From Calycina herbarum (taxonomy: Eukaryota > Ascomycota > Leotiomycetes > Helotiales > Pezizellaceae), in assembly GCA_001414485.1 (NCBI GenBank), contig LLEY01000062.1, positions 62,001-126,000 of the forward strand: a stretch of DNA of 64,000 nucleotides. The letters are read 5' to 3'. A program made the position numbers and the translations under genes. The notes under the pieces were generated by a model, which worked only from the letters and a program-made list of their open reading frames with translations, had not been told where the DNA came from and made no database searches. Of this stretch, positions 46,085-55,685 are shown piece after piece (positions within the stretch are counted from its first letter, which is position 1; each line of letters begins with the position of its first letter).

Positions 46085-47063
46085 TCACCATTTGATGACT
46101 CTGTTTGGGAAAAACTCATCGATGAGCTCCATGTAGTATGGCTAGCAACTCATATTAGCACTCATTAGTACACGAAAGATCCCGTTCACATACCTTCAAT
46201 TCCTCAGCGGATGGAACATCATCGCTCTTGCTATACAAATCATAAGGGTTGAAAGCCTTCACGGCCTTGAGCATATCCTTGTCGTGTTCGTTCATAAACT
46301 CGTAATAAGCACCACCGCTGTGCCATGGATAGAATGAATGGTATCGGATCATGGCCAAAGCCTCCACGGGTAATGTGGATTGTTCTTTGGCGATGTGGTA
46401 AAGGTACTCGTCGTGTCCCCATGACAGCATCAAGTTGTCCAAACCGCAGCCAGGGGTATATATTCCATGTTTGGTGCCGTAGACCTCGTGGTTATGGTCT
46501 GGATTTCCTTCAAAGGTATCGGGATAGATGATTCGCTTGTCGAAAGCACATCCAACTGGAAAAGTGTCTCCAACAACATCCCATTGGCCTTCAGCACCGA
46601 AGAAGAAGAGGAGCTTGCCGAGATCATGGATCAAACCAGTGAGTTGCATCCAACGAGGCTTTCCATCTCTGCGAATAGCTTCAGCGGCTTGGAGAAGATG
46701 TTCGATTTGTGACAAGGAAGTGTCTGGGTCAGACTCGTCGATGAGAGTGTTGAGTTTCTCCATAGCCTCCCAGATGGTCATTTCTGCTCTGGTCTTGAAT
46801 TTGAAATCGTTTCTTGCCTTCAAGTTGTAGGCTACAGTTTGCTTTTCGTGTTGCTCCCGGTAGAAATCCTTAACCTTGTCGCAGGCGTCTTCGTATTGTC
46901 GGAATTGAGTCTTGTCTTTGTTGGCGTCAAACTCGGATTGCTCAAGCATGTCCTTCTCTCTCTTCATATCGGCCTTAAGAACGTTGACGGCATCAATGTT
47001 GTCCGATAGGATCTCAAGAGCAGCCCCATCTCTATCGTCGTAAACATGCGTAAAGTGGCCCAT
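46085..47063 (-). CDS. myo-inositol oxygenase
   Basis: Exons 47063-46194 and 46141-46085, with a 52-bp intron (GTATGT, GCTAAT, TGCTAG), give 308 residues ending PYYMELIDEFFPNRVIKW. Without the intron the protein would end in an unrelated tail. The di-iron ligand set is visible: IEHLLQAAEAIRRDG, LTGLIHDLGK, LSWGHDEYLYH, IRYHSFYPWHS and NPYDLYSKSD. The enzyme converts myo-inositol and O2 to D-glucuronate in the cytosol, opening inositol to catabolism. The start at 47063 gives a typical N-terminus preceding the FRQYEDACDKVKDFYREQH segment of the family. Confidence 0.95.
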
Positions 47064-47780
47064 TTTGATATATGGATATTTTGTGTGGCAATGTTGTACA
47101 ATCTAAAGTTTGTGTTCCTTCCTGTCACAATATTAGTGGAATATCCGTAACAGGCTGCCGATTTACTTGCCCTCAGCCAGATACTTTTGTCCCAAGCAGG
47201 TCGAGTTTGTTTGAGGGAACGTGGGATTGAACGATGGGGGACCTGGAGAGGTTGAAGTGGTTGAAATGAAAGAAATTTTGCAGAAATGATATTAGGTCGA
47301 AAAGTGGGTTGGGGTCCTTGGATTGATTGCTCTGCGAAGTGGACAATCCTGGGGAAATATATACCTAAGAGACAGATTGTAAGGAAAAACAAAGGGCTAT
47401 TCACCAGACTCCTGGCCTTCTATATCAAGTATCAGCCGACTTCGACTTGCCCCTGGTGCGACGGGTGAAACTTGAAAAGAGCAAAAGCCGGCTCTGCATC
47501 ATGGTGTCTGATTGGAGCCACCCTTCACGAGTCAGAGTACACTCCTTCCCTGCAAAAGCCGACGGCGACTGCTTTTGACAGAAGCATATCTTGAACTAGA
47601 AAAAGGGCATGGGAGGAGTGGAAAAGGCAGAAGGAAAGTATGGGGCACAAGGGCAGGGTGAGGGGTGAGATCGGGGAGGAGTGGGACGCTTTGCATAGTC
47701 GCCGCGGGGAAAAAGTAAGCGGTGCATTTCTGGTATCAGGAAGCTATCGATGGGGCAACTTTGTCTTCCTAGATAGGTAT

Positions 47781-47809
47781 GTGTGCGATTGTGTGCGATT
47801 GTGTGCGAT
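47781..47809. repeat. Three copies of a 10-bp tandem unit
   Basis: GTGTGCGATT repeated three times, the last copy ending GATG. Confidence 0.8.
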
Positions 47810-48289
47810 GCTGGGCGTTATTTCGGTGGATTATTCGGTGTAAACTTGTTGGAGGTGGGCAGTCATGACATAGGATGGCTTTCAAGTTTTTGTGTTGTTC
47901 GCCCGGTGGGAGGTTGGGTGTAATCTTACATGCCTTCTCCTCTTCTCAACGCCCGGGCGACAATTTGTACCGCCATCTGTGCTCTGGAGCAGCTGGTCAA
48001 TTGTTCCCAGAAGACTGGAGTGGTGAGAATCATTTGATATGATATGAACTCGTCGTGACTGGAGGGCTGGTGGATATGGTGTATCTCGGAGTGGGCGAGA
48101 TGGTGGAGAGATGCGGGGAAAGTCTTCTTCCCCAAATTTCTTTGCCGGAATTGCTCCGCGCTGAGTCCTCTCTCTTCTTCTGTTCATCTGGCTCCCGGTA
48201 GACATTAAAGAACCTCCTGTTTGACTTTCCAGTATTAATTAAATACCTGGGCTAACCATTCCAAATGCTTGGGACAATAATTATCCAAA

Positions 48290-48322
48290 AAATTGGAACA
48301 AGGAGAGGCAGGTACGAACCTG
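48290..48322 (-). repeat. tRNA-like (B-box) element fragment, copy 2
   Basis: On the minus strand it reads CAGGTTCGTACCTG, one base off the Pol III B box (GGTTCGAnnCC). The plus strand just upstream reads TTGGAACAAGGAGAG, matching the same block at 50945-50959. It lies in a gene desert. Confidence 0.45.
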
Positions 48323-50943
48323 ACCCCTAAACAGATAGCTGGTCATCTCTTTTTGTCGACTACGTCAGTCAGTCGAGTTGGAACCAACCCAAAATTACCA
48401 ATTCGGTAGTTCTGCAAATGGATCGGGTAGCACGTTTAGCTTCGTGCTATTTCCTCACGACGTTCGTTGAAAACATTTTTCCAATGAAAAGAATATCCGC
48501 ACCAGGGGGTGTAGTTGTACGTGGCGGTCATGACTTCCCATTTCAGCGTTGTTAAGAGTGTCTCAGGAGCAATGTTTTTGAGGGGATATGACAAGCACCA
48601 ATTAAACATTTTTTTCAAGAGCTTTATTTCAACTTTCTTTCTCAATTTAGGACTCTTTCTATAAAAGATTTATCGAATGTTAGAGAATATTCGACAGTAA
48701 GGAAGGAGAATTAGAGCTGGAGAAGATGGGATATTGCCACAAACTCTTGCTTCATCAATTCAAAACAAGCGTCGTCGTCATCTAGAAGAGCTTGGAAATT
48801 AGCAGCCAATAGAGTTAGAGTAGATAGAAGGATTGAAACTTCAGAGGCGAATAGCGAAGAACCTGATCTTCCCACGACCAGAGCCTGGGGTGTAATATAT
48901 TTGAGATTCTTCGGATCCTTCTTTCTCACCCTCTTTCTAATTTTGTGTTTTTTTGTTTTAGAATCTTGTAAGAAATGCCATCTAGAGTTTTGCTAAATCG
49001 CAAAAAGTCCCTGAAAGTCATAAGATCAATACTGTTAATACTTGTGTTTCGACTAATATGAACACAGACTCACAGAGCAAGAAAAGATTTAATAATTAAG
49101 TTCACCACGTTCATCGTTGTTGGTAGAAGTTTTCTTGAACCCATGCGAGTTGTTGAGTTTCAAACAGGGTTGATTGTGCCTTAGCCACAGCAAATAAGAC
49201 GATGGGGTGGTAGAAAGTATTTCATTTGATGAAGACACCACGGATATGATTGGTTATTCTGATAAGACCTTCCAAGGGCCTTCTCCCACTTGAGTGATGC
49301 CTACTTGACCTCTGAATTTTTTTGAAATCTGCACCTTATAGATCTAGAGCCACACTAGATAATCTTTTGAAGTGAGACGAAATTTGGGTGGTAATGATTG
49401 CCAGTAAGATACATTTCGACAGTAAGAACTCAATCTAGTCACCAAGGGAAAATGCTCTAGTGTAGACTTTTGGGATTACTACTAGCTATATCCTCTAAAA
49501 AACTCTTTGCAACTTCTTTCTCGCGAAAGCTGACTCATGCGTCATCAGCTCTAGGAAATTTGACAGCAATGTCCAAAAAGAAAATGTGAGACCTGCGAAC
49601 TTGACGACTGCATGTTATCTAAACCTTGGAATATATATATACTTTTCAACAGGATTCCATTTTCCGCTTTTCACAAAAGTAACGTGAATATTGAGAAAGA
49701 AATTCACTCATAAGTGAGGATGTGTTTTGCGACTTGTAATTGATGTTAAGCGAGAGGGTCACTTGAACTTTGAATAACAGAAAAAACTACCTAAAAGTAC
49801 TTTAGTAAAATCAAGGAACCAATACTTTTATTCTACTAGCCTTTCTTGAGCAAAATTGTAGACTCTTTGATAATATCCACAAGGGGAATAAGAAATATAT
49901 ATGTCACGTGATATTAAATGCGTACTAAGATTCTATCTACTTTCTTCTCAGTTGTTAATCATCATCCTTTTTATTCATCTTAGAAGATATTGAAATGCTA
50001 GAGATTTTCATGCGTTCTTGAGGCTACAATCTGGAAGACTCGGGTGGCTTGTTAATGATTTCACGTGATCATACTTGCTTTTGATGATTGTAGCCAGTCA
50101 ACTAATTCCACCAGATGAGCTCCTTTGCATCGGCAGTTGACACATTTTCAACCTCCCGCTTCCAAACTTCAATTATCGACTTCATAGCATTCCGCAGTGC
50201 CTTATCGCATCGTTGAGAGAGCTGATCAATCCTTCCGTAAGGCCTTTATGATGGTGCATATTTCAAGATTGTCACATCCTTCTGGTAAGGATAGGGCAAT
50301 TGCTAGGTGACGGTAGTTTCGGGAATGCACAACACTCATTTGAAGCAAATTCTTACCATTGTTACTAGTGACATAATACTATCATAAGTGGCACTTCTAT
50401 TCCCCGTACGTATGCACTCTTTAAGATTAATCAGAACAAACTTTTGGACTTCTACACCTGGGAAGTGCTCCTGGAAATATATGAAGCCTCGCTTAGCTGA
50501 AATTATCCCAAAACACCTTTTAAAATGAAGGAAATATAAAAACATACACGTGAGAAACTAGACCATAACATCTAGGGGCTTAACCCCTCTACACGATTGT
50601 TGTTGTTCAGTATCGTGTCGTACCTTGCATTACTAAAACAAGAAACTCTTCTTTCTCCGTCAGCTCTAGAAATACGGCTTGAAATGCGCTTTGATTTTGC
50701 CACATCTGAGAATCAACTCTGTTCTTACTTATAAATTTTCTGACTTGAGAAAACTAATCACTATTGAGAAATTGTGGACAAAGTTGGGGTGTGTAAATGA
50801 AATAACTAGGCGTATGCCCATGCCTCCTTGTACCCCACCTTGCGACAAAGCAATCGATGCTTCTTGTTGTTGTAAATTTCTAGTACAATCTGCATGTGGG
50901 ACAACTTAATTTTCTGAAATGTTTACGCAAATTGCCCTGAGGA

Positions 50944-50996
50944 GTTGGAACAACGAGAGTTAGATGCCGGGTACGAACCTGCGGGGCCGCTTTTAC
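50944..50996 (-). repeat. tRNA-like (B-box) element, copy 3
   Basis: Plus-strand order: GTTGGAACAACGAGAG, TTAGATG, GGTACGAACC and CCGCTTTTAC. On the minus strand the core reads GGTTCGTACCC, a B-box-like sequence. It shares blocks with 33711-33748 and 48290-48322, so this looks like a small tRNA-derived dispersed element. It lies 84 bp upstream of the MYND gene start. Confidence 0.5.
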
Positions 50997-51079
50997 TGTG
51001 CATCACCAACCCACATCCTCGCGACTTTCTTCGCCCCTTAAACTATCGCAACCAACAACCACCACAACCATAATCTACC

Positions 51080-51904
51080 ATGGCCAGTACAAGGACAAAA
51101 GATGAAGAAGAGAAACGCAAGGAAGAGGAGAGGGGATCCATGAAACGTGCCATTGCAAGAGATAAAACCGGACCGCAACCCCTCAAATTCCTTGACCTTC
51201 CGGACTTCCCACTCAAAAGCCCCAAGCAGAATAATATTCACATCATTGATACAGATGATTTTCATGAACAGACCATCAAAAGATATCTGAGATGTGTAGA
51301 TGCAGCCGCAACAGTGCTCTACAAATGCGACCGCGATGCTCTGTCCAAGTTTCTCGATCCCAAAATTGAGAAATTCACATTTTTCAGAGGTGATGGTTGG
51401 CATTTACCATTCAAGATTATTCGGACGAGGAATGTTGCCGAAGTAAGTCCTCGCTCCATGAATGGTGTATCTTTCTCATGAGAACTGTAGATGGGTTACC
51501 TGAAATCAAAAAGCAAAGCAAGCAGCGAAGAGTGGGGGGATTCTTGTTTGAGGTTTAAATGCAGCGAGGATTTGAAAGAATGGAATGTGATCAGCGCAAT
51601 GGCCTACGATATGACCAGCACCAAAGCAGAATGGCTACGGGAGTCCCAGGAAGCTTTGGCTAAAGCGATGATTTACAACACCCTTTGGCAACGAGGCGAG
51701 AGTACTGAATTCAAAGTTGAAACTGGCACTGTGGATGAAGCAGATATGATTTCCACGGGCATCGAGAAGTGCAGATATTGTTCGAATACTACAGGAGAAG
51801 AAGGGAAAACTCTCTTGAGGTGCACGAGGTGTCGTTTTGCAATGTACTGTTCCAGGGAGTGCCAGAAAGCTGATTGGAAGGCGCATAAAATTCTTTGCGG
51901 TTGA
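51080..51904 (+). CDS. MYND zinc-finger protein
   Basis: Exons 51080-51442 and 51491-51904 (GTAAGT...TGTAG, 48 bp, phase 0) give 258 residues. The C-terminal MYND finger runs CRYC, CTRC, YCSRECQKADWKAHKILC: two zinc sites built from cysteines and one histidine. MYND domains bind proline-rich peptides in partner proteins. The N-terminal 215 residues are charged and helical with no recognised domain; there is no SET domain, so it is not a SMYD-type methyltransferase. Role unknown. The branch point of the intron is weak, but both flanking frames and the phase are clear. Confidence 0.82.
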
Positions 51905-52196
51905 GAGCATCGCGAATTATCTTGAATTGATGCTTGAGATTGTTTGCTGCTCGTACTGTACTATGGTATTTTTGTAGTTCAATTGTCCAAGAGGTCACCG
52001 GCAAAATATGCCATGTTCGGAGATTTACCAACTTCGATATGAGTGCTACGTTCAGGTATTTGAAATATTTTGTTAAATTCCACTTTTTGAAACCGATTTG
52101 CCGTGGAGACTAGCTATAAGCTCTATTTTCCAGGGTTTTGCTATAGCGTTGGGCTCCAGGGCAAGTGTCTCGGCAATTACATACTTCTCTCTAGAC
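51905..52196. other. MYND gene 3' flank
   Basis: Short AT-rich 3' region before the LTR remnant; no gene. Confidence 0.4.
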
Positions 52197-52395
52197 TATG
52201 TTGTATAACGTCACTGTATTGTATCTGTCGTTATATGGGTGAATGGACTTATAAGTTATATCCATCCACGTGAGTAGGACGCTAGCAGTACGCTAGCAAG
52301 TATAAATAGTCGTACTTCGTGTACCTAGAATAGTCACAGATAATACAACATACGCATATGCAACCATACAGATTTATGACCAAGTCATACCAACA
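52197..52395 (+). mobile_element. Degenerate LTR (Ty1/copia-like) remnant
   Basis: Starts TGTTGTATAACG (52199) and contains TATAAATAG (52301-52309). It has two possible ends: ATACAACATA (52343-52352), the exact complement of TATGTTGTAT (52197-52206), or CCAACA (52390-52395). The latter is followed at once by GTATCAGAACAAGC, which resembles the initiator-tRNA primer-binding site (TATCAGAGC) of copia elements. A short duplication, ACGCTAGCAGT/ACGCTAGCAAGT, precedes the TATA box. No target-site duplication or internal coding region is seen. Orientation matches the downstream gene. Confidence 0.6.
52301..52309 (+). promoter_or_regulatory. TATA box inside the LTR remnant
   Basis: TATAAATAG about 200 bp before the ATG at 52509. 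It is the only strong TATA in the region, so transcription of the Cys/His-rich gene may start inside the LTR near 52330-52340. Confidence 0.45.
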
Positions 52396-52508
52396 GTATC
52401 AGAACAAGCTAGATAACCTACTTTGAATCTCTACCTCAACCAAGGAATCGACGTCGCACGTACAAATCTCCCTTAAACTGAAAGTTGTTTCTCAATCGAT
52501 ATTCCACC

Positions 52509-53126
52509 ATGGCCTTCGCAGCGGCGGCGCTTCCTGTACAGCATTTTTACTTCTTAGAGCCCAGACAAGTCAAACCACCTCCTTATGTCAGAAAATGCGC
52601 CCTGGAAGAACCCAGCCTCCACCTAGAAAAAGGAACAGACCAACATAAACTCTGCATGTGTAAACATGAATGCGAGCATACCTCTCACCGAGGACTAGAA
52701 CGACCAGATCCGCTGGGGTACTATAACCACGGCTGCCAAATGCACAACGATATTTGCCCTTGTGGTGAACACCAATGCGCGTATAGACAAACTTGCCCTT
52801 GTCAATATGAGTGCCCGTATAGGCACCGGAAAGAATGGCAAATTCGATGCAAAGGATACCAACGTCAGAAAGTATATGATATCAGCCGAAATTCGAGGGT
52901 TGTCCTTGCAAGAGGTAAGATCTACTACCTCTCCTCCTTTTTGACCTTGTAAATCACTAAAGTAATTTAACAACCAGTGCGACAACTCTTCTTTGAAGAC
53001 CACCCTGATGTGCCGCAAATGCCGGAAACTCCGATTCAGTGGCAGCTTGAAAAACTCGATATCAGAATTGTCAATTGGTATAAGGAAACCGCATATACAC
53101 AACTACGTAACGAGTATCTGGAATAG
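52509..53126 (+). CDS. Small Cys/His-rich orphan protein
   Basis: Exons 52509-52914 and 52978-53126 (GTAAGA...ACCAG) give 184 residues. The middle third is dense in Cys and His: LCMCKHECEHTSHRG, GCQMHNDICPCGEHQC, TCPCQYECPYRHRKEW. This looks like two or three zinc-binding knuckles, but no known finger spacing fits. No signal peptide is present, so disulfide-type secretion is unlikely. The C-terminus is a plain helix (PETPIQWQLEKLDIRIVNWY). I do not recognise the family. It lies immediately downstream of an LTR remnant that may supply its promoter. The start was taken at ATGGCC in a good context (CACCATGG). Confidence 0.7.
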
Positions 53127-54088
53127 AGAAGGATTGAGTTGTTGAAAAGAGAGGGATCTATAACGAGGAGTTGTTTTTGGAAAGGTCGCCATTCTGATTC
53201 GTACTGGCTGAAAGACAAGACTTGGAGGGAGACCCTTGGTTGGGGACACCCGAAATACTGGGTAGTAGATAACCCTAAATAGTTGAGAATTTGTTTTGAA
53301 GCGTTAACAGAGTTCGCCATTGCACCTTTCTTTCTTATTATACGAATATTCTCGAATAATGGTAGACATTAAGTTTTTGATTCTTCTAAACCTTTTTGGA
53401 GAATAACCTTTCGTTATGCTAGTTTATTTCAAACAATAGAATAGAAGGAGCAATGAACGATCCTCTTATCTTCTCACAAACTGTCATTTAAGCCTCAAAA
53501 GAGGCTCATATGTAGAAAATTGACAAAACCAAGTCATCCAGCGTCAAAAAGTGAACTTTGATAGTAAGCCTCTCTCGATGCTAGAGAGAGAGAGAGAGAG
53601 AGAGAGAAGAAAACACGTACTTGTGATACTGTATCACAGAATAGATTTAGAACAACATTTTTAAAAAATTAAAAATAAACCCAAAAGTTTTCACAACATC
53701 TAAAGAAAAGGGCCGCATGAGTTGGAAACCCCTCTATGAATTGGGTATGTTAGTGACAGCCAAAAAATACTTTCAAAGGCGTGCCGCTTTGCCTTCCAAC
53801 CTCAAGGCGAAAATGGTGTTGGAGGTATGGAGATTCAAGACCATCAAGACGTTGAAGAACATTCTTTAATTTATCCACATATAAAGAAGTTGATGAGTGA
53901 GGAGGACAAGCGGTGGTTGGGGAAGCTCAAGATCCCCGTCAGGCGATAAGGCCGATTAGAAAGCTTGGCGTGAAATAAAGTTGAGAAGAAAAAGCGCCGC
54001 GAGGATCTTGACGAAACGTCAACACCTTGCGCCCGGCAAACCACACCTGCGAATACCCCGAGAAACGACCTAGGATACTTGTGCCAAC
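53127..54088. other. Intergenic with GA microsatellite
   Basis: A 13-copy AG run is at 53583-53608. The part around 53350-53450 loosely resembles the interior of the inverted-repeat element at 28.3 kb (TTGATTCT, CTAAACC and ATAGAAGG in the same order). No gene. Confidence 0.4.
53583..53608. repeat. (AG)13 microsatellite
   Basis: Thirteen uninterrupted AG dinucleotides. Confidence 0.95.
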
Positions 54089-55057
54089 ATGAGGGGAAAG
54101 CGGTCGAAACAATATAAAAAGCTCATGCAGCAGTATGGGCTGAGCTTTGGCTTCCGCGAACCATACCAGGTTCTGGGTAGGTTCCTCTCATCGCGACAAC
54201 TTCAAACTTTCAGTTAACAATTTTCCTTGACAGTGGACTCAGAAATCATCAAAGATGCGGATAAATTCAAAATGGACTTAATTGGAGGTCTAGAGAGGAC
54301 TCTACATGGTCAGGTCAAACCCAGTAAGTAGCCATGCCCATTTCCCCTCTAAAGCAAAGACTAACCCGGAAAAGTGATCACACAATGTTCAATGCGACAT
54401 CTCTACGCCATATCCTCCGAACCAGGCGTCTCATACCTCATTGAGAAAGCGAAAACCTACGAACGACGTCGATGCGGACATCGTCCAGAAGATTTCCCCG
54501 AGCCTCTTAGTGAGAAGGAATGCCTTGCTTCGGTGGTAGATCCCAAGGGCAACAAGACGAATAAGAATTGCTATGTTGTGGCAAGTCAGGAATTGGAGGT
54601 TAGGAAACATATGAGGAGTGTTATGGGCGTGCCGTTGGTGTATATCAGTCGCAGTGTCATAAAAATGGAACCGATGGCTGGAGCGACTTCTGATAATAGG
54701 GACAGGGAGGAGAGAGTCAAATTTAGGGCTGGACTGAAGAGAGGAAGTGGCAGCATGAAGAGGAAGAGGGATGATGACGAGGGCGACAAGGGAGAGGATG
54801 GTGAAAATATGACCAAAAAGAAGAAGAAGCGGACGGGTGTGAAGGAACCTAATCCATTGGCGGTCAAGAAATCGAAAAAGAAGAAGACTAAAGAAGATGG
54901 AGACGAGAAGAAGGGTGCTACTGAGGGGTCAAATCCGGAACAACTAGAAGCATCAGAATCAAGTGGGAAACGAAAGCGGAAACGAAGACCCAAGGCTGGG
55001 GCTGGTGAAAATGCAGAGGCTAATGTGGTCGAGGCAGGGGAAGCTGTTGAGGAATAG
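54089..55057 (+). CDS. UTP23: rRNA-processing protein Utp23 (PIN-like, SSU processome)
   Basis: Three exons, 54089-54176, 54234-54323 and 54375-55057, give 286 residues. The N-terminus MRGKRSKQYKKLMQQYGLSF followed by REPYQVLVDSEII is the Utp23 pattern. The body is a PIN-like domain with CCHC-type zinc residues (ITQCSMRHL, ERRRCGHRP, EKECLAS) and ends near GVPLVYISRSVIKMEP. The last 110 residues are a Lys/Glu-rich nucleolar-type tail. The protein acts in the small-subunit processome in 18S pre-rRNA maturation, linked to release of snR30. The first two exons are only 88 and 90 nt. The start comes from the clear family N-terminus. Confidence 0.93.
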
Positions 55058-55685
55058 AAGATATTGGAACTCGGAGGGCGTTATGGAGTACTTGCTATTA
55101 CTTGAGCTCTTTGCCTTGTATCTTCTCGTTTGCGCACAAGTCGGTGTCTAAAATACCCAAATTCAAAGACTTGGTACCAAACGGCTTCAGGATTAATGCT
55201 TGTTCGGAGCTAAATCGGGTAATTAAATATACAGTATTTAGGTAAATTATTAACAACCCCTCAGGCGGCTCAAGTCAGAGACAGCAGTTCATGCAACATG
55301 CCGTCGATTAAGCTCTGTTTTGGTTCTGGGCAACCCGGATGGGATTCTAAGCAAAAAAACCAAATTCTGGTCTCATTTCAATTCCTCACCAAACTTCAGC
55401 CACAACGGCTTTGATCGGAGCCCACTTTTACCCCTGCATCTGACGATTCACACTGCGCAACAGCACACTCCAAAGAATAGCCCGGCTACCGTATTCAGTC
55501 TCAGTGCTTGACCATGTGTCGATACTTCCAATCTATTTACCAGTTAACCTGACGAGGTCGACAAGCTTCACTTAGCATCATCCTTACACAGCTTACTCAT
55601 CAGTTGTCTACCAGTCAAGACAAGCAAGTTTGGATCCTCCTCGCGACCTTCCCCGCGACATCGACCCGGCGGTGGGAAGAGCAAC
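55058..55685. other. Intergenic, promoter of DUF726 gene
   Basis: No gene; likely the UTP23 3' UTR and the leader of the next gene. Confidence 0.4.

Larger units (their letters stand above)
47064..51079. other. AT-rich gene desert
   Basis: About 4 kb without a supported gene. A 10-bp unit is repeated three times (GTGTGCGATT, 47781-47809). Element fragments with a GGTACGAACC core are at 48290-48322 and 50944-50996. The stretch 48600-50900 is strongly AT-rich with many stop codons in all frames, so it may be decayed mobile DNA; I see no reverse transcriptase or transposase remnants. Confidence 0.5.
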
